Shown here: in pieces, positions 33,801 to 43,590 of the stretch
How positions within the stretch are numbered: the first letter of the stretch is position 1
Layout of the letters: every line of letters begins with the position of its first letter
Translations under genes and position numbers: made by a program
DNA from: Lutibacter sp. B2
GTDB taxonomy: Bacteria; Bacillota; Clostridia; Peptostreptococcales; Thermotaleaceae
Direction of reading: 5' to 3'
Assembly: GCA_015686845.1 (NCBI GenBank)
Contig: JADPRS010000011.1
Span: 1 to 64,000 of the forward strand
DNA: 64,000 nt
The notes under the pieces: model-generated
What the model saw: only the letters and a program-made list of their open reading frames with translations
Told to the model about the DNA's origin: nothing
The model's database searches: none

Positions 33801-33878
33801 GATATAGATTAATAGTATTTTTCAATCAAATTGAAAAATATATGCAAAGGATAGGCCATTAGGGGAGGAGTTAGTTAA

Positions 33879-35225
33879 ATGGGAAAGTTATTTGGAACTG
33901 ATGGTGTAAGAGGGATTGCAAATACGGAATTAACAGCAGATTTAGCATATAAGTTAGGACGAATAGGAAGTTATATATTAACAGGGGGAAAGAAAAAAGC
34001 AAAAATAGTTATTGGAAAAGACACAAGAATATCAGGAGACATGTTGGAATCAGCATTAGTTGCGGGAATACTTTCTACAGGATCAGATGTTGTATGTGTA
34101 GGAATCGTTCCAACACCTGCAGTAGCACATTTGACAAGACATTATAAAGCAGATGCAGGAATCGTAATCTCTGCTTCTCACAATCCATTTGAATACAATG
34201 GGATTAAGTTCTTTAATGAAGACGGATATAAATTATCAGATGAAATAGAAGAAAAAATAGAGGGCATAATCAATAATGGAGAAGATATTGACGTACATCC
34301 ATGTGGAAGTGAAATAGGAAGAAAGATTGAAATAGACGATGCAATTAAACAATACACAAACCTATTAATGAGCACAATGGACGTAGATTTAAGGGGTATG
34401 AAGATTGCTGTAGATTGTGCAAATGGAGCATCTTATGTAGCTGCACCTTCCGTATTATCAGCATTAGGAGCAGAAATAAAAATGATTCATCACAAGCCAG
34501 ATGGTCTAAATATCAATGTGAATTGTGGATCTACTCATCCAGAAGAAGTACAAAAGTTAGTACAAGACTGGGGAGCAGATGTGGGACTTGCATTTGATGG
34601 AGATGCAGACAGACTGATTGCAGTAGATGAAAAAGGACAAATAATAGATGGCGATAAAATACTTATGGTTTGTGGAAAGTATCTAAAAGAACAAGGGAAA
34701 TTACCTAATGATGCTATTGTAGCAACCGTTATGAGTAATATTGGTCTAGATATAGCCCTTAAAAAAGCAGGTTGCCATGCAGTAAAAACAAAGGTTGGAG
34801 ATAGATACGTACTAGAAGAGATGAGAAAAGGTGGATATGTATTAGGAGGAGAACAATCCGGACATATTATTTTCCTAGAGCATAACACTACAGGAGACGG
34901 ACTATTATCAGCTATACAATTTTTAAAAGTAGTAAAAGAGAAGAATCAAAAAGTATCTAAGCTTGCATCTGAGATGACTACATATCCCCAGGTGCTTGTA
35001 AATGCAAAAGTAAGAAATGACAAAAAAATGAAGTATATGGAAGATGAAGTGATTGCAAATGAGATTAAAAGGCTAGAAGATTTAATGCATGGAGAAGGAA
35101 GAGTACTTATTCGTCCATCTGGAACAGAGCCTTTAGTAAGAGTCATGCTTGAAGGTAAGGACCAAGAGCAATTAAAAGCATTAAGTGAAGGTCTTGCAAA
35201 ATTAATAGAAAAAAGATTAGCATAA
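33879..35225 (+). CDS. glmM: Phosphoglucosamine mutase
   Basis: A 448-residue enzyme converting glucosamine-6-phosphate to glucosamine-1-phosphate for peptidoglycan precursors. It has FGTDGVRG at the N-terminus, the phosphoserine loop [14 protein letters not shown], the metal loop FDGDADR, the sugar-binding loop GGEQSGH and the phosphate-binding [19 protein letters not shown] precedes the ATG. In other bacteria GlmM binds CdaA, linking c-di-AMP to cell wall synthesis; the gene order here fits. Confidence 0.98.
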   Translation: MGKLFGTDGVRGIANTELTADLAYKLGRIGSYILTGGKKKAKIVIGKDTRISGDMLESALVAGILSTGSDVVCVGIVPTPAVAHLTRHYKADAGIVISASHNPFEYNGIKFFNEDGYKLSDEIEEKIEGIINNGEDIDVHPCGSEIGRKIEIDDAIKQYTNLLMSTMDVDLRGMKIAVDCANGASYVAAPSVLSALGAEIKMIHHKPDGLNINVNCGSTHPEEVQKLVQDWGADVGLAFDGDADRLIAVDEKGQIIDGDKILMVCGKYLKEQGKLPNDAIVATVMSNIGLDIALKKAGCHAVKTKVGDRYVLEEMRKGGYVLGGEQSGHIIFLEHNTTGDGLLSAIQFLKVVKEKNQKVSKLASEMTTYPQVLVNAKVRNDKKMKYMEDEVIANEIKRLEDLMHGEGRVLIRPSGTEPLVRVMLEGKDQEQLKALSEGLAKLIEKRLA

Positions 35226-35251
35226 TTAGTTACCTTTTGGTAGAATATGAA

Positions 35252-35294
35252 TATATTAATTATAAGCCCGGATGTTTTCGGGTTTGTAATTAAT
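35252..35294 (+). terminator. Stem-loop between glmM and the glmS ribozyme
   Basis: ATTAATTATAAGCCCG pairs with CGGGTTTGTAATTAAT. There is no clear T run, so it may be a weak terminator, a processing stem or a leader helix of the ribozyme. Confidence 0.45.
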
Positions 35295-35306
35295 CATATT
35301 ATTAAA

Positions 35307-35450
35307 GCGCCAGAACTTAAATTTTGACCGGAAAATAAATTTAAGTTGACGAGGATAGGGTTTATCGAGTATTCGGCGGATGCCCTGCGGTGTAATCACC
35401 ACCGATAAAGATTTTACAAATCCTTTAAGTGATTAAAGGGACAAATAAAA
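35307..35450 (+). ncRNA. glmS ribozyme (glucosamine-6-phosphate-activated self-cleaving RNA)
   Basis: The leader of glmS carries the glmS ribozyme core: AGCGCCAGAACTT at the cleavage site (cut before the G at 35307), GACGAGGATAGGGTTTATCG, TTCGGCGGATGCCCTGCGGTG (P2.1/P2.2 region) and GATAAAGATTTTACAAATCC with AGTGATTAAAGGGACAAATA. These blocks are near the family consensus. The RNA cuts itself when glucosamine-6-phosphate is high, lowering glmS expression. The P1 loop is shorter than in some relatives. Confidence 0.97.
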
Positions 35451-35587
35451 TTGGGTGATGCATATTTTTATAAAATATTGGAGTAAAAAGCGTAGAACAG
35501 GGTAGTGATTCTTTTGAGAATACTAGCTACGGTATTTTATTGTCAAAAATGGGAAAATATAATAAAGATGTGAGAGGAGAAATAAAT

Positions 35588-37417
35588 ATGTGTGGAATCG
35601 TTGGATATATAGGAAATAAAAAAGCAACAGATGTATTAGTAGATGGATTATCGAAGCTTGAGTATAGAGGATATGACTCAGCAGGGGTAGCTGTATTTGA
35701 TGAAGAAGAAATCAAGGTAAGAAAATATAAAGGCAGAATGGCTGTATTAGAAGAACATTTAAAGGAAGAAGATCTTAAAGGAACAATAGGAATCGGTCAT
35801 ACTAGATGGGCTACACACGGAGAGCCATCAGATAGAAACTCTCATCCACATACAAATGTATCTGGAAGTATTGCACTTATTCACAATGGAATCATAGAAA
35901 ACTACATGAAATTAAAAGAGTGGTTAATCGAGACAAACGGAGATCATTTCAAATCTGAAACAGATTCAGAAGTAATTGCACATTTAATAGATTACTATTA
36001 TAAGGGAGATTTATTAGATGCAGTATATAAGGCAATAGAAAAAATGGAAGGTGCTTATGCAATCGGCGTGATCTGCAAGGATGAGCCAGACAAGATTGTA
36101 GCAGTAAGAAAGGATTCTCCACTGATCGTAGGACTTGGAGAGAATGAAAACTTCATAGCATCTGATATTCCAGCACTATTAAAGTATACAAGAGATATGT
36201 ATCTAATAGAAAATGATGAAGTCGTACTTCTAACAAAAGAAGGCGTAATAATATTTAATGAATTAAGACAAGAAGTAAAAAGAGACGTATTCAAAGTAAC
36301 TTGGAATGCAGAAGCAGCAGAAAAAGAAGGTTATGAGCACTTCATGATGAAAGAAATCAATGAACAACCAAAAGGAATACACGATACACTTCATAGAAGA
36401 TTAGATAAAGACGATCATATCGTACTTGATGGAATACAACTTACAAAAGAAGATTTAGATAAAATCAATAAGGTATATATAGTAGCTTGCGGAACAGCTT
36501 ATAATGCAGGACTAGTAGGAAAATATGCAATAGAAAAATTTGCAAAGATTCCAGTAGATGTAGAAGTAGCATCAGAATTTAGATATAAAGAACCATTTAT
36601 CGATGATAAAACATTATTCATTGCAGTAAGTCAATCAGGAGAAACATTAGATACACTAGCAGCACTTAGAGAAGCGAAGAGAAAAGGCGCTAGAGTATTA
36701 TCCGTAGTAAATGTTGTAGGGTCTTCCGTATCCAGAGAATCAGATGATGTATTCTATACTTGGGCGGGACCTGAGATTGCAGTAGCATCAACGAAAGCAT
36801 ATACGACTCAATTAGTATCTATGTATTTAATCGCACTTCATATGGCAACTACTAAAGGATCATTAGAAGAGGCAGAGTATAAAAAAATCATTACTGAATT
36901 AAAATCTATGCCAGATAAGGTTCAAAAAATATTAGATGATACTAAAAATATTCAGCAAATAGCAGATGAAAACTTCAATCATGAAAATGCATTCTACATT
37001 GGTAGAGGAATCGATGTAAATGTAGCTTATGAAGGATCATTAAAATTAAAAGAGATTTCATACATTCACTCAGAAGCTATTGCAGCAGGAGAATTAAAGC
37101 ATGGAACGATTGCACTTATTGAAGAGGGAAGAATGGTTGTAGCATTAGCTACTCAAGATAGATTGTATCAAAAGATGTTATCTAATATTCAAGAGGTACG
37201 TGCAAGAGGTGCTTATGTTATAGCGGTTGCTAAGGAAGGAAACAAGGAGATTGAAAAGGTAGCTGACAAAGTTATTTATATTCCAGACACTATGGATGAA
37301 CTTACGCCTATTTTAAGTGTAGTGCCACTACAGATTTTTTCATATTATATTGCTGTTGCTAGGGGTTGCGACGTTGATAAGCCGAAGAATTTGGCGAAGA
37401 GTGTAACTGTAGAATAG
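35588..37417 (+). CDS. glmS: Glutamine-fructose-6-phosphate aminotransferase (isomerizing)
   Basis: A 609-residue enzyme making glucosamine-6-phosphate from fructose-6-phosphate and glutamine. The N-terminal nucleophile follows the start Met directly (MCGIVGYIG), with GHTRWATHG and HNGIIENY in the glutaminase domain, then two SIS domains (SQSGETLDTLAALREAK) and the C-terminal DKPKNLAKSVTVE. The start at 35588 is required because Cys must be residue 2; GAGAGGAG lies upstream. It is controlled by the ribozyme in its leader. Confidence 0.98.
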   Translation: MCGIVGYIGNKKATDVLVDGLSKLEYRGYDSAGVAVFDEEEIKVRKYKGRMAVLEEHLKEEDLKGTIGIGHTRWATHGEPSDRNSHPHTNVSGSIALIHNGIIENYMKLKEWLIETNGDHFKSETDSEVIAHLIDYYYKGDLLDAVYKAIEKMEGAYAIGVICKDEPDKIVAVRKDSPLIVGLGENENFIASDIPALLKYTRDMYLIENDEVVLLTKEGVIIFNELRQEVKRDVFKVTWNAEAAEKEGYEHFMMKEINEQPKGIHDTLHRRLDKDDHIVLDGIQLTKEDLDKINKVYIVACGTAYNAGLVGKYAIEKFAKIPVDVEVASEFRYKEPFIDDKTLFIAVSQSGETLDTLAALREAKRKGARVLSVVNVVGSSVSRESDDVFYTWAGPEIAVASTKAYTTQLVSMYLIALHMATTKGSLEEAEYKKIITELKSMPDKVQKILDDTKNIQQIADENFNHENAFYIGRGIDVNVAYEGSLKLKEISYIHSEAIAAGELKHGTIALIEEGRMVVALATQDRLYQKMLSNIQEVRARGAYVIAVAKEGNKEIEKVADKVIYIPDTMDELTPILSVVPLQIFSYYIAVARGCDVDKPKNLAKSVTVE

Positions 37418-37467
37418 GAACATATTGGTAATTGATTTTGTATATGTAAAAATTAACTATACAATTT

Positions 37468-37499
37468 AAAGGATGAATAATTTATTATTCATCCTTTTA
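37468..37499 (+). terminator. Terminator of glmS
   Basis: AAAGGATGAATAA pairs with TTATTCATCCTTT and is followed by T residues. Confidence 0.85.
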
Positions 37500-37515
37500 T
37501 ATATGGGGTGATTTT

Positions 37516-37935
37516 TTGAACATAGATAAAGAAAGCATAAATAAAATAAAAAGCTTTTTAATAGAAAAAATAGATCCTATTTTTTTATATATCTTTGGTT
37601 CAGCAGTAGAAGGCTATTTTAGAGAAGATAGTGATATTGATATAGGATTTTTTAGTGATAAAAAGATCAATGGATATGATATTTTTATGATAAAGGAAGA
37701 ATTAGCAGATATTTTAAAAAGGGATATAGATTTAGTAGACTTAAAAGAATCTAGTACTGTTTTTAAGGCTCAGGTAGTAGGAACAGGTGAGGTTATATAT
37801 TCTAGAGATGAAAATATTTTATCAGAGTTTAGGATAAGAAGTTTTAAAGAATATTCTTTTTTAAATGATGAAAGAGAAGAAATTTTAGAAAGAGTAAAGA
37901 AAGAAGGAAAAATTTATGAGTGTAGATGTTATTGA
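37516..37935 (+). CDS. mntA: MntA-type nucleotidyltransferase (antitoxin of a HEPN-MNT pair)
   Basis: A 139-residue minimal nucleotidyltransferase. The GSX10DXD active-site motif is exact (Gly28-Ser29, Asp40, Asp42), with a further Asp in RDIDLVDL as the third metal ligand. Such proteins adenylylate and silence a HEPN-domain RNase toxin encoded next door. Here the following gene is cut to 29 codons, so the antitoxin appears to have outlived its toxin. Start is TTG with GGGGTGA upstream. Confidence 0.87.
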   Translation: MNIDKESINKIKSFLIEKIDPIFLYIFGSAVEGYFREDSDIDIGFFSDKKINGYDIFMIKEELADILKRDIDLVDLKESSTVFKAQVVGTGEVIYSRDENILSEFRIRSFKEYSFLNDEREEILERVKKEGKIYECRCY

Positions 37936-38005
37936 TGGGATTATAAATAAGCATTTAGATGATATGATTAAGTTTAAAGATACTATTATTTATGAGTTTT
38001 GTTAG
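37916..38005 (+). pseudogene. Truncated HepT (HEPN toxin) remnant
   Basis: An ATG overlapping the end of mntA opens a frame of 29 codons (MSVDVIDGIINKHLDDMI) that stops at TAG. HepT toxins of this pair type start in a similar way and overlap the antitoxin gene, but are about 110-145 residues with an RX4-6H active site. That part is missing here, so this is a deletion remnant. The match rests on a short sequence. Confidence 0.55.
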
Positions 38006-38103
38006 ATGAGGGATGTTGTTTTTGTAATTGTCATATAATCACTATACTGCTATAAATATATGACTTTTTTCTTTTTAAATTGAAGGGGTAAGGGGGAAGG
38101 AAT

Positions 38104-38514
38104 ATGGAAAGAGGGAATATACATATTACAGGGGAACATATTAAAGAATTATTACCAATATTAATTAAAAAAGGCGAGTGTACATCCAACTATAAAGCGG
38201 ATAACGTAATTGTATTAATGAGTGAAGTTTATTACACAAGGATAAAATCTAATCTTTTATCTATGTATATTGTAAACATAATTAATGACAGTGAAGTTCA
38301 AATTGAGTTAGTTACAGGTGGGGGAAAAGATGGGTTAGATGTTAGTTGGGGGGCTGAGAAAGCTGAAAATATAAAGAAGGTAAATATGATTACGGATATA
38401 TGTAATGAAAATTCATGGAAGATAGTAAAAATATCACCAGAAGAGTTTGAAATTGATATTGAAAAATACAATGCAAAAACTTTTTTGAATTCAATAAAGA
38501 ATATGTTTAGATGA
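38104..38514 (+). CDS. Hypothetical protein upstream of an ATPase gene
   Basis: A 136-residue soluble protein that I do not recognise. It has an N-terminal helix (ITGEHIKELLPILIKK), a beta-rich centre (IVLMSEVYYTRI, MYIVNIINDSEVQIELVTGGGKDG) and a C-terminal helix. AAGGGGGAAGG precedes the ATG. It ends 28 bp before an ABC-type ATPase on the same strand and may be co-transcribed. No catalytic motif is visible. Confidence 0.65.
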   Translation: MERGNIHITGEHIKELLPILIKKGECTSNYKADNVIVLMSEVYYTRIKSNLLSMYIVNIINDSEVQIELVTGGGKDGLDVSWGAEKAENIKKVNMITDICNENSWKIVKISPEEFEIDIEKYNAKTFLNSIKNMFR

Positions 38515-38542
38515 TATAATTATAACTTTAGGAGAATCATTT

Positions 38543-39292
38543 ATGAATTTAGAAAATATCGGTCAATATATTAGAAGTGTGGAATTACAACGTGATAAGA
38601 TCCCTTCTTTTACTAGATATCCTTTCTGCTTATCTGCTATTCGTAATTTATATAATTTAAAGTTTCATCCCAAAGTGACCTTTATTGTAGGTGAGAATGG
38701 AACAGGGAAATCAACAATTTTGGAAGCCATTGCAACCGCATATGGTTTTAATCCAGAAGGTGGAACAAAGAACTTTAATTTTTCATCGATGGATACACAT
38801 TCCGAGTTACATGATTATCTTAAAATGGTTAAAGGTGTTAGCAAACCCAAAGATGGATTTTTTCTTCGAGCAGAAAGTTTCTACAATGTTGCTACGAATA
38901 TTGATGAATTAGATAAGGGTGGAGGCGGACGAAGAATTATAGATTCTTATGGGGGAAAATCATTGCATGAGCAATCTCATGGAGAATCATTCCTTGCTTT
39001 ACTTATAAATAAGTTTAGAGGAAAAGGAATATATATATTAGACGAGCCTGAGGCAGCACTATCTCCTACAAGGCAGATGACGATCGTTTCTAGAATACAT
39101 GAGTTGGTGGAGCAGGGAAGTCAATTTATAATCGCAACTCATTCTCCCATAATTATGGCCTATCCGAATGCGGTTATTTATGAGATTAAAGAAGGTTTTA
39201 AAATGGTTGAATATGAGGAGACTGAGCACTATCAGGTTATGAGAGATTTTTTGAATAATACACAGAAAATGTTAGATATATTAATGGAATAA
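38543..39292 (+). CDS. ABC-type AAA ATPase, single domain, soluble
   Basis: A 249-residue ATPase with Walker A VGENGTGKST (residues 49-58), Q-loop region, a signature-like SHGESFLAL (about 151-159), Walker B GIYILDEPEAALSP (about 166-179) and the H-loop FIIATHSP. It lacks membrane partners and long coiled coil, so it belongs to the soluble OLD/RecF-like or YvaX-like ATPases, not to transporters. It lies at the edge of a defence region and could act there, but family members also occur alone. Confidence 0.85.
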   Translation: MNLENIGQYIRSVELQRDKIPSFTRYPFCLSAIRNLYNLKFHPKVTFIVGENGTGKSTILEAIATAYGFNPEGGTKNFNFSSMDTHSELHDYLKMVKGVSKPKDGFFLRAESFYNVATNIDELDKGGGGRRIIDSYGGKSLHEQSHGESFLALLINKFRGKGIYILDEPEAALSPTRQMTIVSRIHELVEQGSQFIIATHSPIIMAYPNAVIYEIKEGFKMVEYEETEHYQVMRDFLNNTQKMLDILME

Positions 39293-39303
39293 ATAACGAT
39301 AAT

Positions 39304-39336
39304 GAGGCTTATCTTCTTGTGATAAGTCTTTTTTGT
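39304..39336 (+). terminator. Terminator after the ATPase gene
   Basis: AGGCTTATC pairs with GATAAGTCT around a seven-base loop, followed by six T. Confidence 0.75.
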
Positions 39337-40230
39337 TTTTTGAAACTAAAAAAATGAACAGTACATTTTTTAACAATAATAAGTTACTGCAAGATTAAAC
39401 TACTCAATGCATTTTGTTGACGAATTGAGTGAAAAAATGTAAAATTATCCAGTGGACACCTGTAAAAATTAATTTAGTAATAGTGATTTAAAGGATGAAA
39501 TGAGGAAGGAAACATTGTGAACTATGGAATTGCAGAAATATTATGTAATATTATAGATAAACAATTTAGATATTAAATATATAGCAAGGGTGTAATTATA
39601 TAAACGTCGTTCCAGCAAGTATGAAGATTGCAAGTCACTTGTTATCATATAATTACACCCTTTTAAAATTAAAGGATGAAGTTGTTTATCTATATTAAAT
39701 ATTAATGTATTTTGCTATTGCACATATATGCAAAGAAAATGAAAAGGTAGATTGTAAATTATCTAATTTAGTATAAATCATAGGGAATTTAAGTTTGATT
39801 TACAAATGTGTTAAATACTTATATTTTTAGATTACAAGAAGTAGGTACAAGTATCATAAATAATATTAAATTTAAAAGTAATGGAAGAACGGATAAAATG
39901 TAAAAATAGTATTAATAAATTCCACAGTAACAAAAAAGGTATAGTATATTAAATATATTTTTAAAGTTGTTCATTGTAATGTCATAGAAATAGTGTAAAG
40001 GTTATGAATTAAATTTATTATAATAAAAATTGGTTCATATGCAGAATGTGTTCTTGACAATATAATCATTGCCCAAAATACATGATTTAAGATGCATTTT
40101 TAATACCTAAAGACAGATATTTTATTTTTAAAGAAAATATTTTGGTGTTGAATAAAAAATAATAAAGATGAATTTTATCTAAATGGAAAAAAATCAATTG
40201 TAATTGAGATAATTAAAAGGGGGAGATTTA
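39337..40230. other. Long AT-rich gap before the McrBC-like operon
   Basis: About 890 bp without a supported gene. It holds the second MITE-like element (39552-39694). Just before that element a frame starting GTG at 39517 after GAAGGAAAC runs only 19 codons and ends inside the element, so a gene start may have been broken there. The rest shows no RNA structure that I recognise. Confidence 0.6.
39552..39694. repeat. MITE-like palindromic element, copy 2
   Basis: A 143 bp copy of the element at 11282-11411, in the same orientation. Shared blocks include ACGTCGTTCC, GCAAGTATGAAGATTGCAAG, ATCATATAATTACACCCTTT and the final GTTGTTTATCTATA. It is 13 bp longer, mainly by an AT-rich insert after the left terminal repeat. 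Both terminal and inner inverted repeats are kept. It encodes nothing. Confidence 0.82.
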
Positions 40231-41601
40231 TTGAATGAAATTGATTTTTATATGAGTTTAATTGATGAAAAAGAGGCAAACAGAATCTTGAAATTTTGTA
40301 ATAAAAATGTTAAGTCGGGCAGTTTGGAATTAAAAAAAACTAAGATTAAAACTATTTTTCGGGGAAATGAACAAGTAAAAAAAGGTAAAAAAACTCTTTA
40401 TAATACATACTGGAGTTCTATTTCTAAACATCAATTAGATTTACCATTGGATTTAACTGAAAAAGAATTTATCATCGGAATGAATGAGATAACAAGAGAA
40501 ATTCCTGACTATGTAAAATTTGCAAACTTGAAATTAAGGTTTCCTGATAAAATTCAGCAATATTTAGAGAAAATAAAAAAGAATATTGAAAATAATAAAT
40601 CAATGTTTGATTTAGGATTAGAATTTGAGAATGAAGGTGAGGTTGTTGAGTATTTAAATAAGATTTCATACTTTAATAATAATGAACAGTTAAATTTATT
40701 AATTAATAAATTTTATGCAATGGCAGTAAAAGAAAACTTAATTAAAGATAATACGAAGAAAATAGAAAATATAAAGAAGTGGTCATTGATAGATTTATAT
40801 TCAGAAGTAAATAATATTGAGGCTTCTAATAACGTTGTTATAAAGTATGCTTACATAAAAACACATACGGATATGAGTAAAGATATATCGAATACATTGG
40901 CTTTGGACATACTTATAGAATTATTACTTAAGTTTTCACAAAACAAACTAAAAATTGATGATACTGAGTTAAATAAGCATGTTGAAGTAATAAATTCATT
41001 TAAAGAAAACACAAAAAAAATAGAGTTAGAAAGAAAGGAAAAGGATAAAGAATATAAAAAAATTATTAGAGATGTTCAAAAAGATATATCAAATAGAGAA
41101 GTAGAATTAAATAGCCTTAAAAATAAAATTAATTCTTTAGAAGTTGAATTAAAAGAAGTTGTTACTCAAAGAGACAAAATGAACAATCTGAAAAATAAAA
41201 ATAATGAATTAGAAAAAATATTAATTGATGAAAAATTAAAATGTAAACAATTTGAAAAAAATATTAAATTAAAAAATGAATACTATGAATATGCATTTGG
41301 AATAGATGAAGAAAATGATCAAAAGGTATTTGGAATAATACTTTCAAATGATATGGATATTAAAATAACAAAAACCATTTTTAATGAAGTGGAGTTTATT
41401 TCTTTAAATAAATGGAAAGAAAAAATTAATAGTATTAACATAGTATATATCCAGAGACAAGGCATAAGCAGTAGAAAACTTAATGAAATTAAAAAGTATT
41501 GTTCGGAACACGATATAACCAATAAGGTTATTTCTATTGATAATGAAAAGACATTAATAGAAAGTATATCAAGAATTAAACATAATGAAAGGGGAATTTA
41601 A
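40231..41601 (+). CDS. Coiled-coil protein of an McrBC-like operon
   Basis: A 456-residue protein I do not recognise as a whole. Residues 1-260 look helical; about 265-350 form a long coiled coil (rich in Lys/Glu with regular Leu/Ile). The last 90 residues form an alpha/beta domain (KVFGIILSNDMDIKITK, then NIVYIQRQGISSRKLNEI) loosely like DUF2325. It uses a TTG start after AAAGGGGGAG. The stop codon is directly followed by the ATG of an McrB-like gene, so it is the first gene of a three-gene unit. A sensor or RNA/DNA-binding specificity role is possible. Confidence 0.7.
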   Translation: MNEIDFYMSLIDEKEANRILKFCNKNVKSGSLELKKTKIKTIFRGNEQVKKGKKTLYNTYWSSISKHQLDLPLDLTEKEFIIGMNEITREIPDYVKFANLKLRFPDKIQQYLEKIKKNIENNKSMFDLGLEFENEGEVVEYLNKISYFNNNEQLNLLINKFYAMAVKENLIKDNTKKIENIKKWSLIDLYSEVNNIEASNNVVIKYAYIKTHTDMSKDISNTLALDILIELLLKFSQNKLKIDDTELNKHVEVINSFKENTKKIELERKEKDKEYKKIIRDVQKDISNREVELNSLKNKINSLEVELKEVVTQRDKMNNLKNKNNELEKILIDEKLKCKQFEKNIKLKNEYYEYAFGIDEENDQKVFGIILSNDMDIKITKTIFNEVEFISLNKWKEKINSINIVYIQRQGISSRKLNEIKKYCSEHDITNKVISIDNEKTLIESISRIKHNERGI

Positions 41602-43590
41602 ATGGGTTTTTCACAAGAAAATAAGATTAAATTAATGGAATCAAATAATTGCTATATGATAGGTATGTTGGCTGAGGATGAAAATTATTATCCTCCTACA
41701 GGAGATGATCAAGAGGTAATTACTACTCTTAAAAATTCAAATAATTTGATATTTTATATAAGGCCGTTAAGTGTAGATCCTCAACCTGTTACGGAATTAA
41801 TAGATCCCAACTTATCTAATCCTTTATATATTGGGATAGATAATGATCAGGATAATGTGGTTAAGCCTATGACATATAAGTTTACTCAAGATATAAATGA
41901 AAAGAAAAGAGTATTATATGATAAGTTAAAAGGGAAATTGATATTATTTAAGCCCAAAATAACCTTTTCAAAGGAAGATAAAGTATATAAAAATCTAATA
42001 ATCATTAATATTGAAACAGATATAAAAACAGATAAAAATATGGAGTTTATACCAATTCCTGTAGTAGAATTAAAAACTTTTGATTTCCAACAAAAATTAT
42101 TAGATGCAAGAAGTATTGTATTAGAAGATTATAATCATGCAATGTATCCACCCGAATATATAATCTGTAACAATTACTTATACTTTAATTTTCCAGAATG
42201 GACAAAACATTCTAGCAACTCAAAAGCATGGATTTGCGAGAAATATGCAGATAAGATTAATCGTATAAAGATTAATACAAATAGTAATGAAATTCGTGGT
42301 GGAGATAATATTATTTTTATAGATAAACAGTTACTTTATAAAATGGAGTCTGAAGGGAAGAAAGAAAAGATTACTGATCCATTAGTAGAAGAAAATAATA
42401 CTAAAGTTAAATCAGATATAAATTTAGATAGTGATGATAGTAAAAAAATAAATGAAAGAGAATTTGAGTTTATACAAGGGTTTAAAGAAGTTACCCTTAG
42501 TAACAATTTATGCTATTCTATGGAAGATTTGATTAATTTGCATATATGTGTTAAAACAAATCCATTAACAATATTGGCAGGAATGTCTGGAACTGGAAAA
42601 TCTGAGTTAGCAAATTTCTATGCTAAAATGTTAAAAACCTCGGAAGAAGACGGAACACAATTATTTTTACCAATAAGTCCATCATATACAGAACCGGGAG
42701 ATTTATTAGGGTTTTTAAATAATACAACAGGTCTATATGTATCATCAGAAACAAGACTAGTTGATTTTCTTATTCATGCTCAGAACAAAGCTGAACTTAT
42801 GCATATCGTAATATTTGATGAAATGAATTTGTCTCAAGTTGAGCATTGGTTTGCACCATTTATTTCTCTTTTGGAGAAAAAACCTGAAGAAAGAAGGCTA
42901 TATATTTATAGCCCGGAAGCACATTGTATCAATAGAAAAACATATCCGGATTATATAATTATTAAGGATAATATAAAATTTATTGGTACTGTAAATATTG
43001 ATGAAACAACTAAAGATTTTTCAGATAGGCTACTTGATAGAGCAAATATGATTAGTTTGAAAAAAGAAAAATTAGCAAAATTACAGAATGAAATGAATGA
43101 ATTAAGTCTTAAAAGTCAATCGAACAAAGATTTACAATGTGATTCTTTTAATGAGTATCAGTCTTGGATTTCAAATAAAAACTGGATAAAAGCATACTCC
43201 CCTGAAGAAATAGAGTTTTTGGATGAACTTCATGATTTATTAAACAAGTTTGATGTTCAGAAAGGTGTTTCTTTTAGAATAACAAAGAAAATTGGCGAAT
43301 ATCTTTTAAATATTCCAGTTGATGTAAATGGTAATAAACTTTTGTCTAAAGAAGTTGCTTTTGATATACAAATAAAACAGAGGCTTATTACAAAAATAAA
43401 AGGCACTGAAAAGCAATATGGAAAGTTAATTGGTATTATTAAAGAAAGTAATGATAATGAATTAATAAACAGTGAATTATATAACTTCTTTAATTCTGAA
43501 AAAGCATTAAAAATTAGCATATTTACTCTCACAAAAAATGAAATTGTTAAAAAGGCGAAAGAGTTAGGGGTATATGGTTATGCAAACTAA
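41602..43590 (+). CDS. McrB-like AAA+ NTPase
   Basis: A 662-residue protein with a unique N-terminal half (about 1-300) and a C-terminal AAA+ domain of the McrB/MoxR-dynein-like type: Walker A AGMSGTGKSELA (about 324-335), Walker B IVIFDEMNLSQ (about 402-412) and sensor region GTVNIDETTKDFSDRLLDRA. In McrBC restriction such motors bind a marked nucleic acid with a variable N-terminal domain and drive the McrC nuclease. The N-terminal domain here is not a known modified-base reader that I can recognise. It starts with the base after the previous stop and overlaps the next gene by 17 bp. Confidence 0.85.
   Translation: MGFSQENKIKLMESNNCYMIGMLAEDENYYPPTGDDQEVITTLKNSNNLIFYIRPLSVDPQPVTELIDPNLSNPLYIGIDNDQDNVVKPMTYKFTQDINEKKRVLYDKLKGKLILFKPKITFSKEDKVYKNLIIINIETDIKTDKNMEFIPIPVVELKTFDFQQKLLDARSIVLEDYNHAMYPPEYIICNNYLYFNFPEWTKHSSNSKAWICEKYADKINRIKINTNSNEIRGGDNIIFIDKQLLYKMESEGKKEKITDPLVEENNTKVKSDINLDSDDSKKINEREFEFIQGFKEVTLSNNLCYSMEDLINLHICVKTNPLTILAGMSGTGKSELANFYAKMLKTSEEDGTQLFLPISPSYTEPGDLLGFLNNTTGLYVSSETRLVDFLIHAQNKAELMHIVIFDEMNLSQVEHWFAPFISLLEKKPEERRLYIYSPEAHCINRKTYPDYIIIKDNIKFIGTVNIDETTKDFSDRLLDRANMISLKKEKLAKLQNEMNELSLKSQSNKDLQCDSFNEYQSWISNKNWIKAYSPEEIEFLDELHDLLNKFDVQKGVSFRITKKIGEYLLNIPVDVNGNKLLSKEVAFDIQIKQRLITKIKGTEKQYGKLIGIIKESNDNELINSELYNFFNSEKALKISIFTLTKNEIVKKAKELGVYGYAN

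Noticed and set aside
39450-39540. Left end and start of an IS3-like element (GTGGACACC near a short GTG frame)
   Set aside because: Only a few bases resemble an IS end, and no transposase sequence follows.
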